Below are positions 8,989-16,661 of a stretch of 64,000 bases of DNA, piece after piece; position 1 is the first letter of the stretch, and each line of letters starts with the position of its first letter. Under the pieces are notes generated by a model. The model saw only the letters and a list, made by a program, of their open reading frames with translations. It had not been told where the DNA came from and did no database searches. The position numbers and the translations under genes were made by a program. Origin of the DNA: Dermatophilus congolensis (GTDB lineage Bacteria; Actinomycetota; Actinomycetes; Actinomycetales; Dermatophilaceae); assembly GCA_030538115.1 (NCBI GenBank), contig JAUNUP010000003.1, positions 1-64,000 on the forward strand. The letters are read 5' to 3'.

Positions 8989-10364
8989 CGTCGGCCTTCC
9001 GTGGCCGCGACAGACACGGGCTCACCCCAGGCGTCGATACGCACGTCTGCGTCGAGGTAGGTGGCTCGCAGTGGCAGGTCGATCACGTGATGGGCCTGTT
9101 CGTGCACGAGCACGCCGTCCAGGGGGATGTCTTCGGTGGGGTGCTGCCAGTGCGCGAGCACGATCTCGCCGCCCTCGGCCAGCCGCGCGCGCACTCCCCG
9201 CAGGGTGGCCAGCAGCTCACTCGGGGTGAGGAAGTAGCCGACCTCCGAGAGCACGATGAGGTCGAAGGGCCCTTCGGGCAGGTCACCGGGGGCCGTGCCC
9301 TGCAGCCAACGCGTGCCGGAGGGGGTGTGCAGCGCAGCCACCGCCAGCGCTCGGCCGCTCGTGTCGAGTCCGATGAGCGTGCCGGAACGCCGCGCGAGAC
9401 CGTGCGTGAGTTTTCCTGTAGCGCAACCGACTTCGAGCACGCGGTCGTAGTGCGAACGGCCAAGGATCCCGAGCGTGAGCGCGCGCTTGCGGTGCTCGTA
9501 GAAGGATTCCTCGAACTCCCACGGGTCGTCGGAGTCTGCGTACATCGCGTCGAACGTTGCTGCCCGCTCGTCGTCGGTCTCGGATCCGGTGTGCGCTTCG
9601 CCTCCGGGGCCGGTATCGAGGAGTACCTCGACCAGCCGCTCCGCTCTCGCCAATACCTCTGGGGTCACCACTGGCTCGTCGCCTGGCCGGGGGCTGAGGG
9701 GCTGCGTCTGCGTGGGGAACCGCAACAGGGCCTTCCGCTTGCGATGCTGCGCCTCGGAGGTCGGCTCGACGACGAACATCTGCGGCCACGGCGCGGTTTC
9801 GGGCGTGGCCCAGTGCCACAGCCACACGGGGTAGTAGTGCACGACGCAGCCCGCCTCGGCGGCCGCTTCGCCGGCGGCGAGGCCGAGAGTGTCGTGGTCG
9901 GGGTGGCCGTCGTCGCACCACGGGGCGAGGAGCAGCGTGTCACCGGTGAGCGTTGCGGCGAGCTGGTCACGCAGAGCGTCGGCGACGTGCGCGAGGCCGC
10001 CGTCGGGGTGGCCGAGGTGTGTCACCCGAGCTCCCGGAGCCAGTACACCGACTGCTTCCTCGACCTCCCGCATCCGTGCCGCGGCCAGCCGCTGCGGGGT
10101 CCACGTCGTGGAGTCGGGGTGGCTCGCCTCACCGGGCGTCGCCACGACGACGTGCACCGGCATCCCGGCCGCGGCGGCGTCGGTGATGAGCCCGCCCACT
10201 CCGAGCGTCTCGTCGTCGGGGTGCGCGGAGGCGACGACGAGCCGATCGTGCCCCTCCAACAGGGTGTCGATCTCGATGACCTGGCAGTCGTCCCAGCGCG
10301 GGGAGGCGAGCCATACGCTCTCCGGGGTGCCCGCCTCGGAGTGCGTGAAGCGCCGCCCGGTCAC
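8985..10364 (-). CDS. PIG-L family deacetylase fused to SAM-dependent methyltransferase
   Basis: A 459-residue two-domain protein. The N-terminal part is a LmbE/PIG-L zinc deacetylase: ASAHPDDETLG near residue 50 supplies the His-Pro-Asp-Asp metal site and APWCDDGHPDHD near residue 145 a second cluster. From about residue 270 a class I methyltransferase follows with VLEVGCATGKLTHGLARR as the SAM motif and FDLIVLSEVGYFL as motif II, resembling NodS-type methyltransferases. A deacetylation followed by methylation of the exposed amine would be a coherent two-step job (inference). It overlaps both neighbours by 4 bases, indicating one coupled operon. Confidence 0.88.
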   Translation of the reverse strand: MTGRRFTHSEAGTPESVWLASPRWDDCQVIEIDTLLEGHDRLVVASAHPDDETLGVGGLITDAAAAGMPVHVVVATPGEASHPDSTTWTPQRLAAARMREVEEAVGVLAPGARVTHLGHPDGGLAHVADALRDQLAATLTGDTLLLAPWCDDGHPDHDTLGLAAGEAAAEAGCVVHYYPVWLWHWATPETAPWPQMFVVEPTSEAQHRKRKALLRFPTQTQPLSPRPGDEPVVTPEVLARAERLVEVLLDTGPGGEAHTGSETDDERAATFDAMYADSDDPWEFEESFYEHRKRALTLGILGRSHYDRVLEVGCATGKLTHGLARRSGTLIGLDTSGRALAVAALHTPSGTRWLQGTAPGDLPEGPFDLIVLSEVGYFLTPSELLATLRGVRARLAEGGEIVLAHWQHPTEDIPLDGVLVHEQAHHVIDLPLRATYLDADVRIDAWGEPVSVAATEGRR

Positions 10365-11422
10365 GTGGCACCACCCAGCACGTGGCGACCGAGCGCCGCG
10401 AGGTCGCGTTCGGCGTGGTGTTGGCGCACGTAGAGCGTGAGGTCGCCGACGCGCCGGGCGTGCTCGGCGTCCTGCGAGAGGGGTGCCGGGCCGATCGCAT
10501 GACCGACCGTGGAGAGCACCTCATCGACCACATCTGCCACCACGGCGCGCACCCGCGCGGCCAGCAACACTCCGTCGCTGCCTGTGGCGCGACCTGCGTC
10601 GATGGCCTCGGCGGCGTCGCGCAGAGCAAGGAGCGCGGTGTGAAGTGCCCGGTCGGTGCGGCCGATCGCGGCCAGGGCGATCTGGTCGGGCTCACGGCGG
10701 CGGGCCGCGTCGAGCAGGCGCTCGGCGACCGCGGCGGCGCCTCCGAACCACACCGCAGCGACGCCGATGCCGCCCCAGGCGAACCCGGGCCTGTCGAGGT
10801 ACCAGCCGGGCCCGCCGATCGGAACCGCCCGGGCGTTCTCGAACCGCAACGGCGTTGTCCGCACCTCGGCCAGGCCGATGGGGGCCCACACCGCCTCTGA
10901 ACCTTCGGCCGTCTCGACCCGCTCGGAGTCGAGATGCACCGCGAACAACCGGTCAGCGCCTCCGTCGGCAGGAGTGGCGGTGATCAGCGCATGGGTCAGC
11001 CGGTCTCCGAGAGAGCACCACGGCTTCGAGCCGGTGAGCGTGTACTCGACATCGCCGGCACCCTCGGCACCTCCCGCAGCGGCCCGTGCCTCGAGCCGAT
11101 GACCAGGCCCGCCCGCAGCGAAGACGCCCCACACGGTGTCGGCACGTGCGCCGATGCCGCTCAGATCGGGGTTGCCCGCCTGGGTCAGGATCGCGAGCGC
11201 GTCGAGGTGCGGCTCGATCACGCGGGCGGTCGTGAGATCGACCGCTCCGAGGGTGGCCAGCGTCGACAGGTAGCGCCACGAATCGGTGCCGAGCGTCGCG
11301 GCGGCAGCGCCGGCGCGGGCGGCCAGGCGCACAGATGCGTCGACATCCGTTGCTGCAGAGAGGGCCTCAACCGCGAGGCGCTCATCGCCCCACTCCTGAA
11401 ACCGCCAGCCACGACTCGACAT
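10361..11422 (-). CDS. Acyl-CoA dehydrogenase family protein
   Basis: A 353-residue member of the acyl-CoA dehydrogenase fold, first gene of the coupled operon with the PIG-L/methyltransferase fusion and glycosyltransferase. Recognisable pieces are the middle beta-domain (YTLTGSKPWCSLGDRLTHALI) and a C-terminal helical bundle (AAVAERLLDAARRREPDQIALAAIG). It is shorter than the usual 380 residues and the classic active-site glutamate segment is not obvious, so it may act on an unusual substrate such as a carrier-bound or secondary metabolite intermediate. Genes of this quartet type recur together in other bacteria, as far as I recall, without an assigned pathway. Confidence 0.82.
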   Translation of the reverse strand: MSSRGWRFQEWGDERLAVEALSAATDVDASVRLAARAGAAAATLGTDSWRYLSTLATLGAVDLTTARVIEPHLDALAILTQAGNPDLSGIGARADTVWGVFAAGGPGHRLEARAAAGGAEGAGDVEYTLTGSKPWCSLGDRLTHALITATPADGGADRLFAVHLDSERVETAEGSEAVWAPIGLAEVRTTPLRFENARAVPIGGPGWYLDRPGFAWGGIGVAAVWFGGAAAVAERLLDAARRREPDQIALAAIGRTDRALHTALLALRDAAEAIDAGRATGSDGVLLAARVRAVVADVVDEVLSTVGHAIGPAPLSQDAEHARRVGDLTLYVRQHHAERDLAALGRHVLGGAT

Positions 11423-11519
11423 GCATCGAACCTATGAACGCCCCGTCGCGCGCGGCACACCCCTGGGGGTGGGGGCCCGCGGGCTCCTCCGCTGGTAGGA
11501 GGCTCGACGGTGCCGTAGC

Positions 11520-12197
11520 GTGAAACGCATGCCGACTCGTCCGGTCAGGGTGGCCCTGGTCAACGACTACCCGCTCGTCGTTCACGGACTGCTCGGCCTC
11601 GTCTCACCGTTCGCCGACCAGGTGCAGGTCGTCGAGCTCGACAGCCGACTCGATGTGTCACAGAACGTCGACATCGCGCTCTACGACTCGTTCGCGATGG
11701 ACGGTCCCGAACAGCCGACGCTGCTCAAGCTCATCAACGACCCGCAGGTGGCCCGCGTCGTCGTGTACTCGTGGAACACGACCTCCGACCAGGTGGCTCG
11801 TCTGCTCGGTCTCGGGGTCGACGGCGTCGTCAGCAAATCGGCCACCGCGCAGGAGCTCGTCGACTCGCTTGTCGCGGTGCATACCGGGGAGGTCGTCTCG
11901 CCCGCAGAGGTGGCGAACGGTTGGGACACAGACGACAACGGCCGCATGCGCGACTGGCCCGGCCGTGACCAGGGCCTCACCGCTCGCGAAGCCGAGATCA
12001 TCGGGCTCATCACGACGGGCTTCAGCAATCAGGAGATCGCAGAACGCACGTTTCTGTCGATCAACTCGGTGAAGTCGTACATCCGCAGCGCCTATCGCAC
12101 GATGGGCGTCACCAACCGCAGCCGCGCGATCCTCTGGGGCATGGCCAACGACATGCGCCCCCGCGAAGAGCGGGTGACTCTGACGCCGTCGGCGTGA
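11520..12197 (+). CDS. LuxR-type response regulator-like transcription factor
   Basis: A 225-residue protein with a receiver-like N-terminus and a C-terminal LuxR/NarL helix-turn-helix (LTAREAEIIGLITTGFSNQEIAE then SINSVKSYIRSAYRTMGV). The receiver half is atypical: the acidic pair is Asn-Asp (VNDYPLV), an Asp sits at the phosphorylation strand (ALYDSF), and the conserved Lys appears in VVSKSA. No histidine kinase is adjacent, so it is an orphan. The start is GTG at 11520 or ATG at 11529. Stand-alone regulators of this form are common in actinobacteria; targets are unknown. Confidence 0.88.
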   Translation: MKRMPTRPVRVALVNDYPLVVHGLLGLVSPFADQVQVVELDSRLDVSQNVDIALYDSFAMDGPEQPTLLKLINDPQVARVVVYSWNTTSDQVARLLGLGVDGVVSKSATAQELVDSLVAVHTGEVVSPAEVANGWDTDDNGRMRDWPGRDQGLTAREAEIIGLITTGFSNQEIAERTFLSINSVKSYIRSAYRTMGVTNRSRAILWGMANDMRPREERVTLTPSA

Positions 12198-12224
12198 CCC
12201 GTGGGCGGGTGAGCAGCCGGCAGG

Positions 12225-12554
12225 TCAGCAGCTCGTGCCGTCGAGGCTCGTCGTGAGGTGAGCTGTGGCGATGCGCAGCAGGCGCATCATCGCGAGGTCG
12301 AAGCTCGCGAGGGCCTCCCACGCCGAGTCCTCGTTGGCCACCAACGGCGTGACGGCCGCGGGGTCGTCACGGTGAACAGCAGCGATGTCGTCGCCGACCT
12401 CGGTGTTGATGTAGTCGTTGAGCCGCTGCACCCTCGCCCGCGCGTCGGCGAGCCATGCTTCGAACTCGGTGAATAGTTCGAGGTCGTTGTTGATCTGGTC
12501 GAGTAACTGCTGGGCCTGTTGCATGGAGGCGATGGCCTCGTCTGTGGATTTCAT
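12225..12554 (-). CDS. DUF4298-like small protein
   Basis: A 109-residue, mostly helical acidic protein (MKSTDEAIASMQQAQQLLD..) matching the size and pattern of DUF4298: an N-terminal helix, a central LNDYINTEVGDD segment and a C-terminal helix. The ATG at 12554 is used because the upstream in-frame residues look non-coding. It is convergent with the LuxR-type gene and divergent from serB. No function can be given. Confidence 0.65.
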   Translation of the reverse strand: MKSTDEAIASMQQAQQLLDQINNDLELFTEFEAWLADARARVQRLNDYINTEVGDDIAAVHRDDPAAVTPLVANEDSAWEALASFDLAMMRLLRIATAHLTTSLDGTSC

Positions 12555-12715
12555 GCTCTCGAAGGTACGAACGCCACATCTCACGGGTGTTGCAGCCACG
12601 GCTCAAGACGTCAGCTGATCAGGCACAATGTCGACGCACGACGCCCCGCGGATCGGGGGGTGCAGACACCGGGTGGCGTGACGGTGCAGGTGACCGCCTC
12701 CCCTACCCTTGGGTT

Positions 12716-13921
12716 GTGACAGACAGCACTCTTCTCGCCATCATCAGCGGACCCGATGCACCCGGCCAGACCAGCGCGATCTTCTCCGCCATCGCCGGCA
12801 CCCGGGCCGAGGTGGTCGACCTGGAGCAGGTGGTCGTGCGCGGTCACCTCACGCTCGGGGTGCTGTTCGGCAGCCGCCCGGAGGACGACGGCGAGCTCAT
12901 CGACCGCGTCGCCGGCGCGTGCGCGCGCAAGGGGCTGACCGTCACGTTCGCCGAAACTCCCGGGGAGCACCTGGTCAAGGCGCCCGGACGGGCCATCGTC
13001 ACGGCCCTCGGCTCGCCGCTGACGACGCAGCACGTGGCAGCCGTGGCGACCTCGATCGCGGCCTACGGCGCGAACATCGACAAGATCCGCCGCCTCTCGC
13101 GGTACCCCTTGACGACGGTGGAGTTCGCGGTCTCGGGTGTCGACCTGCCTGGGCTGCAGATCGTGCTCGCCTCCGCCGCAGTGGAATACGGGTTCGACGT
13201 GGCCCTCTCCCCCGCCGGTCTCGCGCGACACGGGCGGCGACTCGTGGTGATGGATGTCGACTCGACCCTCATCCAGGACGAGGTGATCGAGTTGCTCGCC
13301 GCACACGCGGGGCGCGAGGCAGAGGTCGCCGCGGTGACCGAGGCGGCGATGCGCGGCGAACTCGACTTCGCCGAGAGCCTGCACCACCGCGTGGCCACGC
13401 TGAAGGGGCTGCCGGCATCGGTGTTCGACGAGGTCCGCGCACGGATCCGCCTCACCCCCGGCGCTCGCACCCTCGTACGCACGCTCAAGCGCCTCGGCTT
13501 CACCGTGGCGGTGGTGTCGGGCGGGTTCATCGAGATCGTCGGACCCCTCGCGCAGGAACTCGGCATCGACCACGCCCACGCCAACCGACTCGAGGTCGTC
13601 GACGGTGTGCTCACCGGACGGGTCATCGGCGAGGTCGTCGACCGCGCCGGCAAGGCCCGCTCCCTGCGCCGTTTCGCGCAGGCCGAGGGGCTGCCCCTCT
13701 CCCGCACGGTCGCCATCGGCGACGGCGCCAACGACCTCGACATGCTCGCCACCGCGGGCCTCGGCATCGCGTTCAACGCCAAACCCGCCGTACGCGCGCA
13801 GGCCCAGACGGCCCTCAACCAGCCCTACCTCGACTCCGTGCTCTACCTGCTCGGCATCACCCGCGAGGAGATCGAAGAAGCCGACGCCGAGGCAGCCGAA
13901 AAGTCCGTCAGCCCGCTTTAG
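12716..13921 (+). CDS. serB: Phosphoserine phosphatase with N-terminal ACT region
   Basis: It performs the last step of serine synthesis, hydrolysing O-phospho-L-serine. The 401 residues open with an ACT-type regulatory region (LLAIISGPDAPGQTSAIFSAIA) and continue with a HAD phosphatase domain: motif I VMDVDSTLIQDEVIELL with the nucleophile Asp, motif II VVSGGF, and motif III/IV GDGANDLDML. The start is the GTG at 12716, which gives the family's usual N-terminus; an earlier in-frame start would add 43 unrelated residues. It overlaps the end of the convergent hypothetical gene by 14 bases. This is the last clearly core gene before the defence island. Confidence 0.94.
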   Translation: MTDSTLLAIISGPDAPGQTSAIFSAIAGTRAEVVDLEQVVVRGHLTLGVLFGSRPEDDGELIDRVAGACARKGLTVTFAETPGEHLVKAPGRAIVTALGSPLTTQHVAAVATSIAAYGANIDKIRRLSRYPLTTVEFAVSGVDLPGLQIVLASAAVEYGFDVALSPAGLARHGRRLVVMDVDSTLIQDEVIELLAAHAGREAEVAAVTEAAMRGELDFAESLHHRVATLKGLPASVFDEVRARIRLTPGARTLVRTLKRLGFTVAVVSGGFIEIVGPLAQELGIDHAHANRLEVVDGVLTGRVIGEVVDRAGKARSLRRFAQAEGLPLSRTVAIGDGANDLDMLATAGLGIAFNAKPAVRAQAQTALNQPYLDSVLYLLGITREEIEEADAEAAEKSVSPL

Positions 13922-14783
13922 GTACCAGCCAAGGTATCGGGGAGCTTCCGAGACGAAACACCGAAGAAACGAGCGGGCGCTCTCCGAAGATCACGCAACG
14001 CACTTCCTGCCCGGAGGCCCCAGACCGCTTCTGCACGCCTGACTGCAGCCCACCGCTATTCCAGCTCATCCTCCCATTGCTGTACGCATCGGACTCAGCC
14101 TCACAGTCCCTTTTCACATACGCGTCGTCGCCCATGAGGCGCCAAGTTGTAGTGGGTTCAGCCACGTGGACTCCCACGCATGGAACATCCGTCTCGTCCG
14201 CAGCCAAGCAGACAAGGAGCGCCGGATTCACGGTCTGCCGGGTTGCGTCCTTGAGCATCTGAGACGTGGCACCCACACTTCGGGCAATGGGCCCAGGTCG
14301 CACCTGGCATCCGCGAGCAGGCAGAGGATCCGTCTCCACATCCAATGGCAGCCCCGCTGGAAGGCCTAGGCTCTCGATGAGCATTCGCCTGTTACAGGGG
14401 TACAACCCCATGGTCCACCAGTTGCCAGGCTCGTCACACGATGCGGTTGTGCCGTGGTACCCCGTGGCGCATTCATCCCGCCCCCCGGCATCTTCGCTGG
14501 TATCCGGTGTGGACAGAATCACGGTGGGCGCCGCAGTCGGCCCAGTAAGCCCCGGCAAGGGCGGGGCACTCGCGTGCGTCTGCGAACCGTCTTCCTGACT
14601 TCCGGGCGCGACGCCGAACCAATCGAGCACCGTGGCCGAGTCGCTCAGAAGACCAACGGCAGCAAGGACGGAGGGCACTGCCACTGCAGCCACCCAGAGC
14701 CGGACGCGCCGTATTTGCTCCCGCCATCGGTGTCCTGCTACTGAGGAGCTTGCGCCTCCGCACTTTCGGTGGGGTGTGCTCAT
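13908..14783 (-). CDS. Septum-formation-like single-pass membrane protein
   Basis: A 291-residue protein with a basic N-terminus, one transmembrane segment near residues 30-48 (LWVAAVAVPSVLAAVGLL) and an external cysteine-rich domain. The pattern ALLVCLAADETDVPCVGVHVAEPTTTW near the middle recalls the Septum_form domain of actinobacterial envelope proteins (CxxxH...E). Its base composition is visibly lower in G+C than the flanks, and it opens the putative accessory region. It starts 2 bases before the end of the PIN gene, so it may be co-transcribed with the XRE/ImmA-PIN pair. Function unknown; a role with its neighbours is speculation. Confidence 0.6.
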   Translation of the reverse strand: MSTPHRKCGGASSSVAGHRWREQIRRVRLWVAAVAVPSVLAAVGLLSDSATVLDWFGVAPGSQEDGSQTHASAPPLPGLTGPTAAPTVILSTPDTSEDAGGRDECATGYHGTTASCDEPGNWWTMGLYPCNRRMLIESLGLPAGLPLDVETDPLPARGCQVRPGPIARSVGATSQMLKDATRQTVNPALLVCLAADETDVPCVGVHVAEPTTTWRLMGDDAYVKRDCEAESDAYSNGRMSWNSGGLQSGVQKRSGASGQEVRCVIFGERPLVSSVFRLGSSPIPWLVPKAG

Positions 14784-14785
14784 GC

Positions 14786-15331
14786 CTAGGCGAAATCCTC
14801 TGGCGAGTTAGGCATTCGCATGCCTCGTCCGGCCTCCCGCATTCGCTGCATGAGTCGAAAGCCCTCCTGCGCCGTCAGGGTTCCGTCCTCAACGATTCCT
14901 CGCACCATGTCGATCGTCTCGCGAGTGTGGATTCCGATGCTTGTCGCGTACTGGAGCGATTTTCTGTCTTCACTCACCCAGAACGCGGATCTGTATTCCG
15001 AACGATGCTGAATCACGTAGATCGTTTCGGATTCGCCCAGGTGCCGTCGCCACTGGTCCGGGCCAGGCTGCTTTCCGCGGAACACCGTACGCCTGATGAA
15101 CTCGACTTCCTGAGCGGCTTCAACTGTGTCGACACGTACCGGCTCGCCCAGCCACTTTCGTTCGACCAAGCTGCGCAGGCCCTCTTCACGCGAAAACGAG
15201 GCCTCAACCTCTACGACTATCGCCTCAGTCCACCTTCCGCGACCACGCAGATGTCCCTCGAGAAGGTCCAGTTCATCTACCGAGGCGAAGCTGCACAGCA
15301 CAGAGTTGTCGGGAAAAAAGATGCTCGCCAC
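14786..15331 (-). CDS. PIN-domain-like protein (putative toxin RNase)
   Basis: A 181-residue protein whose acidic residues fit a PIN nuclease: Asp8 in FFPDNSVL, Glu100/Glu102 in GESETIYVI, and Asp122 in WVSEDRKSLQYA. A small Mg-dependent RNase would be expected. It starts three bases after the stop of the XRE/ImmA gene and is translationally close, the layout of known pairs where an XRE-ImmA/IrrE protein controls a PIN partner. Composition is less G+C rich than the core. The alternative is a non-toxic PIN-like protein; no closer family is recognised. Confidence 0.7.
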   Translation of the reverse strand: MASIFFPDNSVLCSFASVDELDLLEGHLRGRGRWTEAIVVEVEASFSREEGLRSLVERKWLGEPVRVDTVEAAQEVEFIRRTVFRGKQPGPDQWRRHLGESETIYVIQHRSEYRSAFWVSEDRKSLQYATSIGIHTRETIDMVRGIVEDGTLTAQEGFRLMQRMREAGRGMRMPNSPEDFA

Positions 15332-15334
15332 TGC

Positions 15335-16498
15335 TCAGCCCTCGTCAGAGCTCGACTCGAACGAGTCGTACAACTCGTCGGCATCCACGCCGAGCAGGCC
15401 TGCGTACGGCAACAGAGTCGTGCGGCCATCCATGTATGCACTCAACAGATCACGACCCAGCAGGCCGGGTGAGCGCGGCGCTGCGGACGCGGCTCCCCTG
15501 GCCGCGACCTCTGCCGACTTGTCGGCGATGCGGGCCGCGTCCTTCATCGACATGGAGCCCCACTCGTCTCGCGCCATCTTGTCGATCATCCGGAACTGTT
15601 CGAGGCGGATGCCGAGGGCTCGGGGCGACACACCGAGCTCGATCGCGAGCGCAGCGAAGTCGACCTTGCCGAAACCACGCCTCACCCTGGCGCGCAGTTG
15701 AGCCTCTGGCATGAGAAAAGCTGCGGCGAACGCGTTGGCACGTGCCTCGGTGGGGTCTGCACCGATGGCCGCATCGTCGATGACGGGATCGAGATGCAGG
15801 TCTTGGCGGTCATCGGCCAGGATGTGCCCCAACTCGTGGGCGATCGTGAATCGTTGTCTCGCCCAGATCGCAGTTGGGGCGGCGAAGATGACTGCGACCC
15901 CATCAGTGGTCGCCGAGAGCCCATCGAATCCGTCGCCGAGCGGTGTGATGACTACGTCGATCCCGAATGCCTCTTCGATCAGACCCGCGAGATCCTGGTC
16001 GGCAGCCGAGCGCCCCCGCGCGGTGATGTGAGCGGTGGCTCGTGCCGCGAGGGCGGCGCCTTCGTTCACTGCACCCCAGCGCGCTCGTTGCAGATCTCGA
16101 GTCGTTCGCGTCACGTTCGCGGCGTCGAGTCGGCCCAGTCGCCGCGCCTCCCGTTCGCGAAGCACGAAGGAGTCGAGTGGCTGCGGCCGATCGAGTTTGC
16201 CTGCGATCCAGCGCAGTTCCATGATCCGCTCAGCTTCGGCCAACGCATCGGCCGGCGCACGACCAGCGGCGGCTCGGGCCGCGACCTCGAACTGGGTCTC
16301 CTGCCCCGTGAGCAGCCAGTCGACGGTCACGTCGCAGAATTCGGCAATGCGCGCGTAATCGAGCGAAGAGAACCCACGCACGCCCGAGAGCGATTTCGAG
16401 AGCTTCGACGCGTCGAGACCGACCGCTTCGGCGAACGCGCCCTGACTCAGGCCGCTCGCGGCGATGACCTCTCGCACGCGCTCCACTGGGCTGGTCAT
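15335..16498 (-). CDS. XRE regulator with ImmA/IrrE metallopeptidase domain
   Basis: A 387-residue protein with an N-terminal Cro/C1 helix-turn-helix (VREVIAASGLSQGAFAEAVGLDASKLSKSLSG) and a C-terminal zinc protease domain containing FTIAHELGHILADD (HELGH at 221-225) and a downstream ARANAFAAAFLMP segment typical of COG2856. Proteins of this type both repress and cleave regulators in response to DNA damage or phage signals. It precedes the PIN gene by three bases and is divergent from drmD. The ATG at 16498 lies only seven bases after a -10 box, so the transcript is probably leaderless, and the dyad over the -35 box suggests autoregulation. Confidence 0.86.
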   Translation of the reverse strand: MTSPVERVREVIAASGLSQGAFAEAVGLDASKLSKSLSGVRGFSSLDYARIAEFCDVTVDWLLTGQETQFEVAARAAAGRAPADALAEAERIMELRWIAGKLDRPQPLDSFVLREREARRLGRLDAANVTRTTRDLQRARWGAVNEGAALAARATAHITARGRSAADQDLAGLIEEAFGIDVVITPLGDGFDGLSATTDGVAVIFAAPTAIWARQRFTIAHELGHILADDRQDLHLDPVIDDAAIGADPTEARANAFAAAFLMPEAQLRARVRRGFGKVDFAALAIELGVSPRALGIRLEQFRMIDKMARDEWGSMSMKDAARIADKSAEVAARGAASAAPRSPGLLGRDLLSAYMDGRTTLLPYAGLLGVDADELYDSFESSSDEG

Positions 16499-16505
16499 GT
16501 CAACC

Positions 16506-16535
16506 ACGCTACGGTCGAGTTGCGAATATCGCAAC
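16506..16535 (-). promoter_or_regulatory. Promoter and dyad operator of the XRE/ImmA-PIN genes
   Basis: A perfect palindromic repeat GTTGCGAATATCGCAAC (7-bp arms, 3-base centre) at 16519-16535 covers the minus-strand -35 TTGCGA (16529-16534). A -10 TAGCGT (16506-16511) follows at 17-base spacing and the ATG at 16498 is seven bases further. The site also lies in the upstream region of drmD, so it could influence both directions. Confidence 0.6.
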
Positions 16536-16661
16536 ACCCCGGTTGTATGCGAGTTCGACACAACACCATGCCCGCATGAGCCGCTCGGGCGGGTTTCGGC
16601 ATGGTTGGCTGGTGTAGATACCTTCATCGTCATCGTCATCCTGACAGGGGGCCGGGTAGCC

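Noticed and set aside
9087..10433. Plus-strand frame opposite the PIG-L/methyltransferase gene
   Set aside because: Shadow of the coding strand in high-GC DNA.
12709..14262. 517-residue frame overlapping serB
   Set aside because: Arg/His-rich out-of-frame reading of serB and the following spacer.
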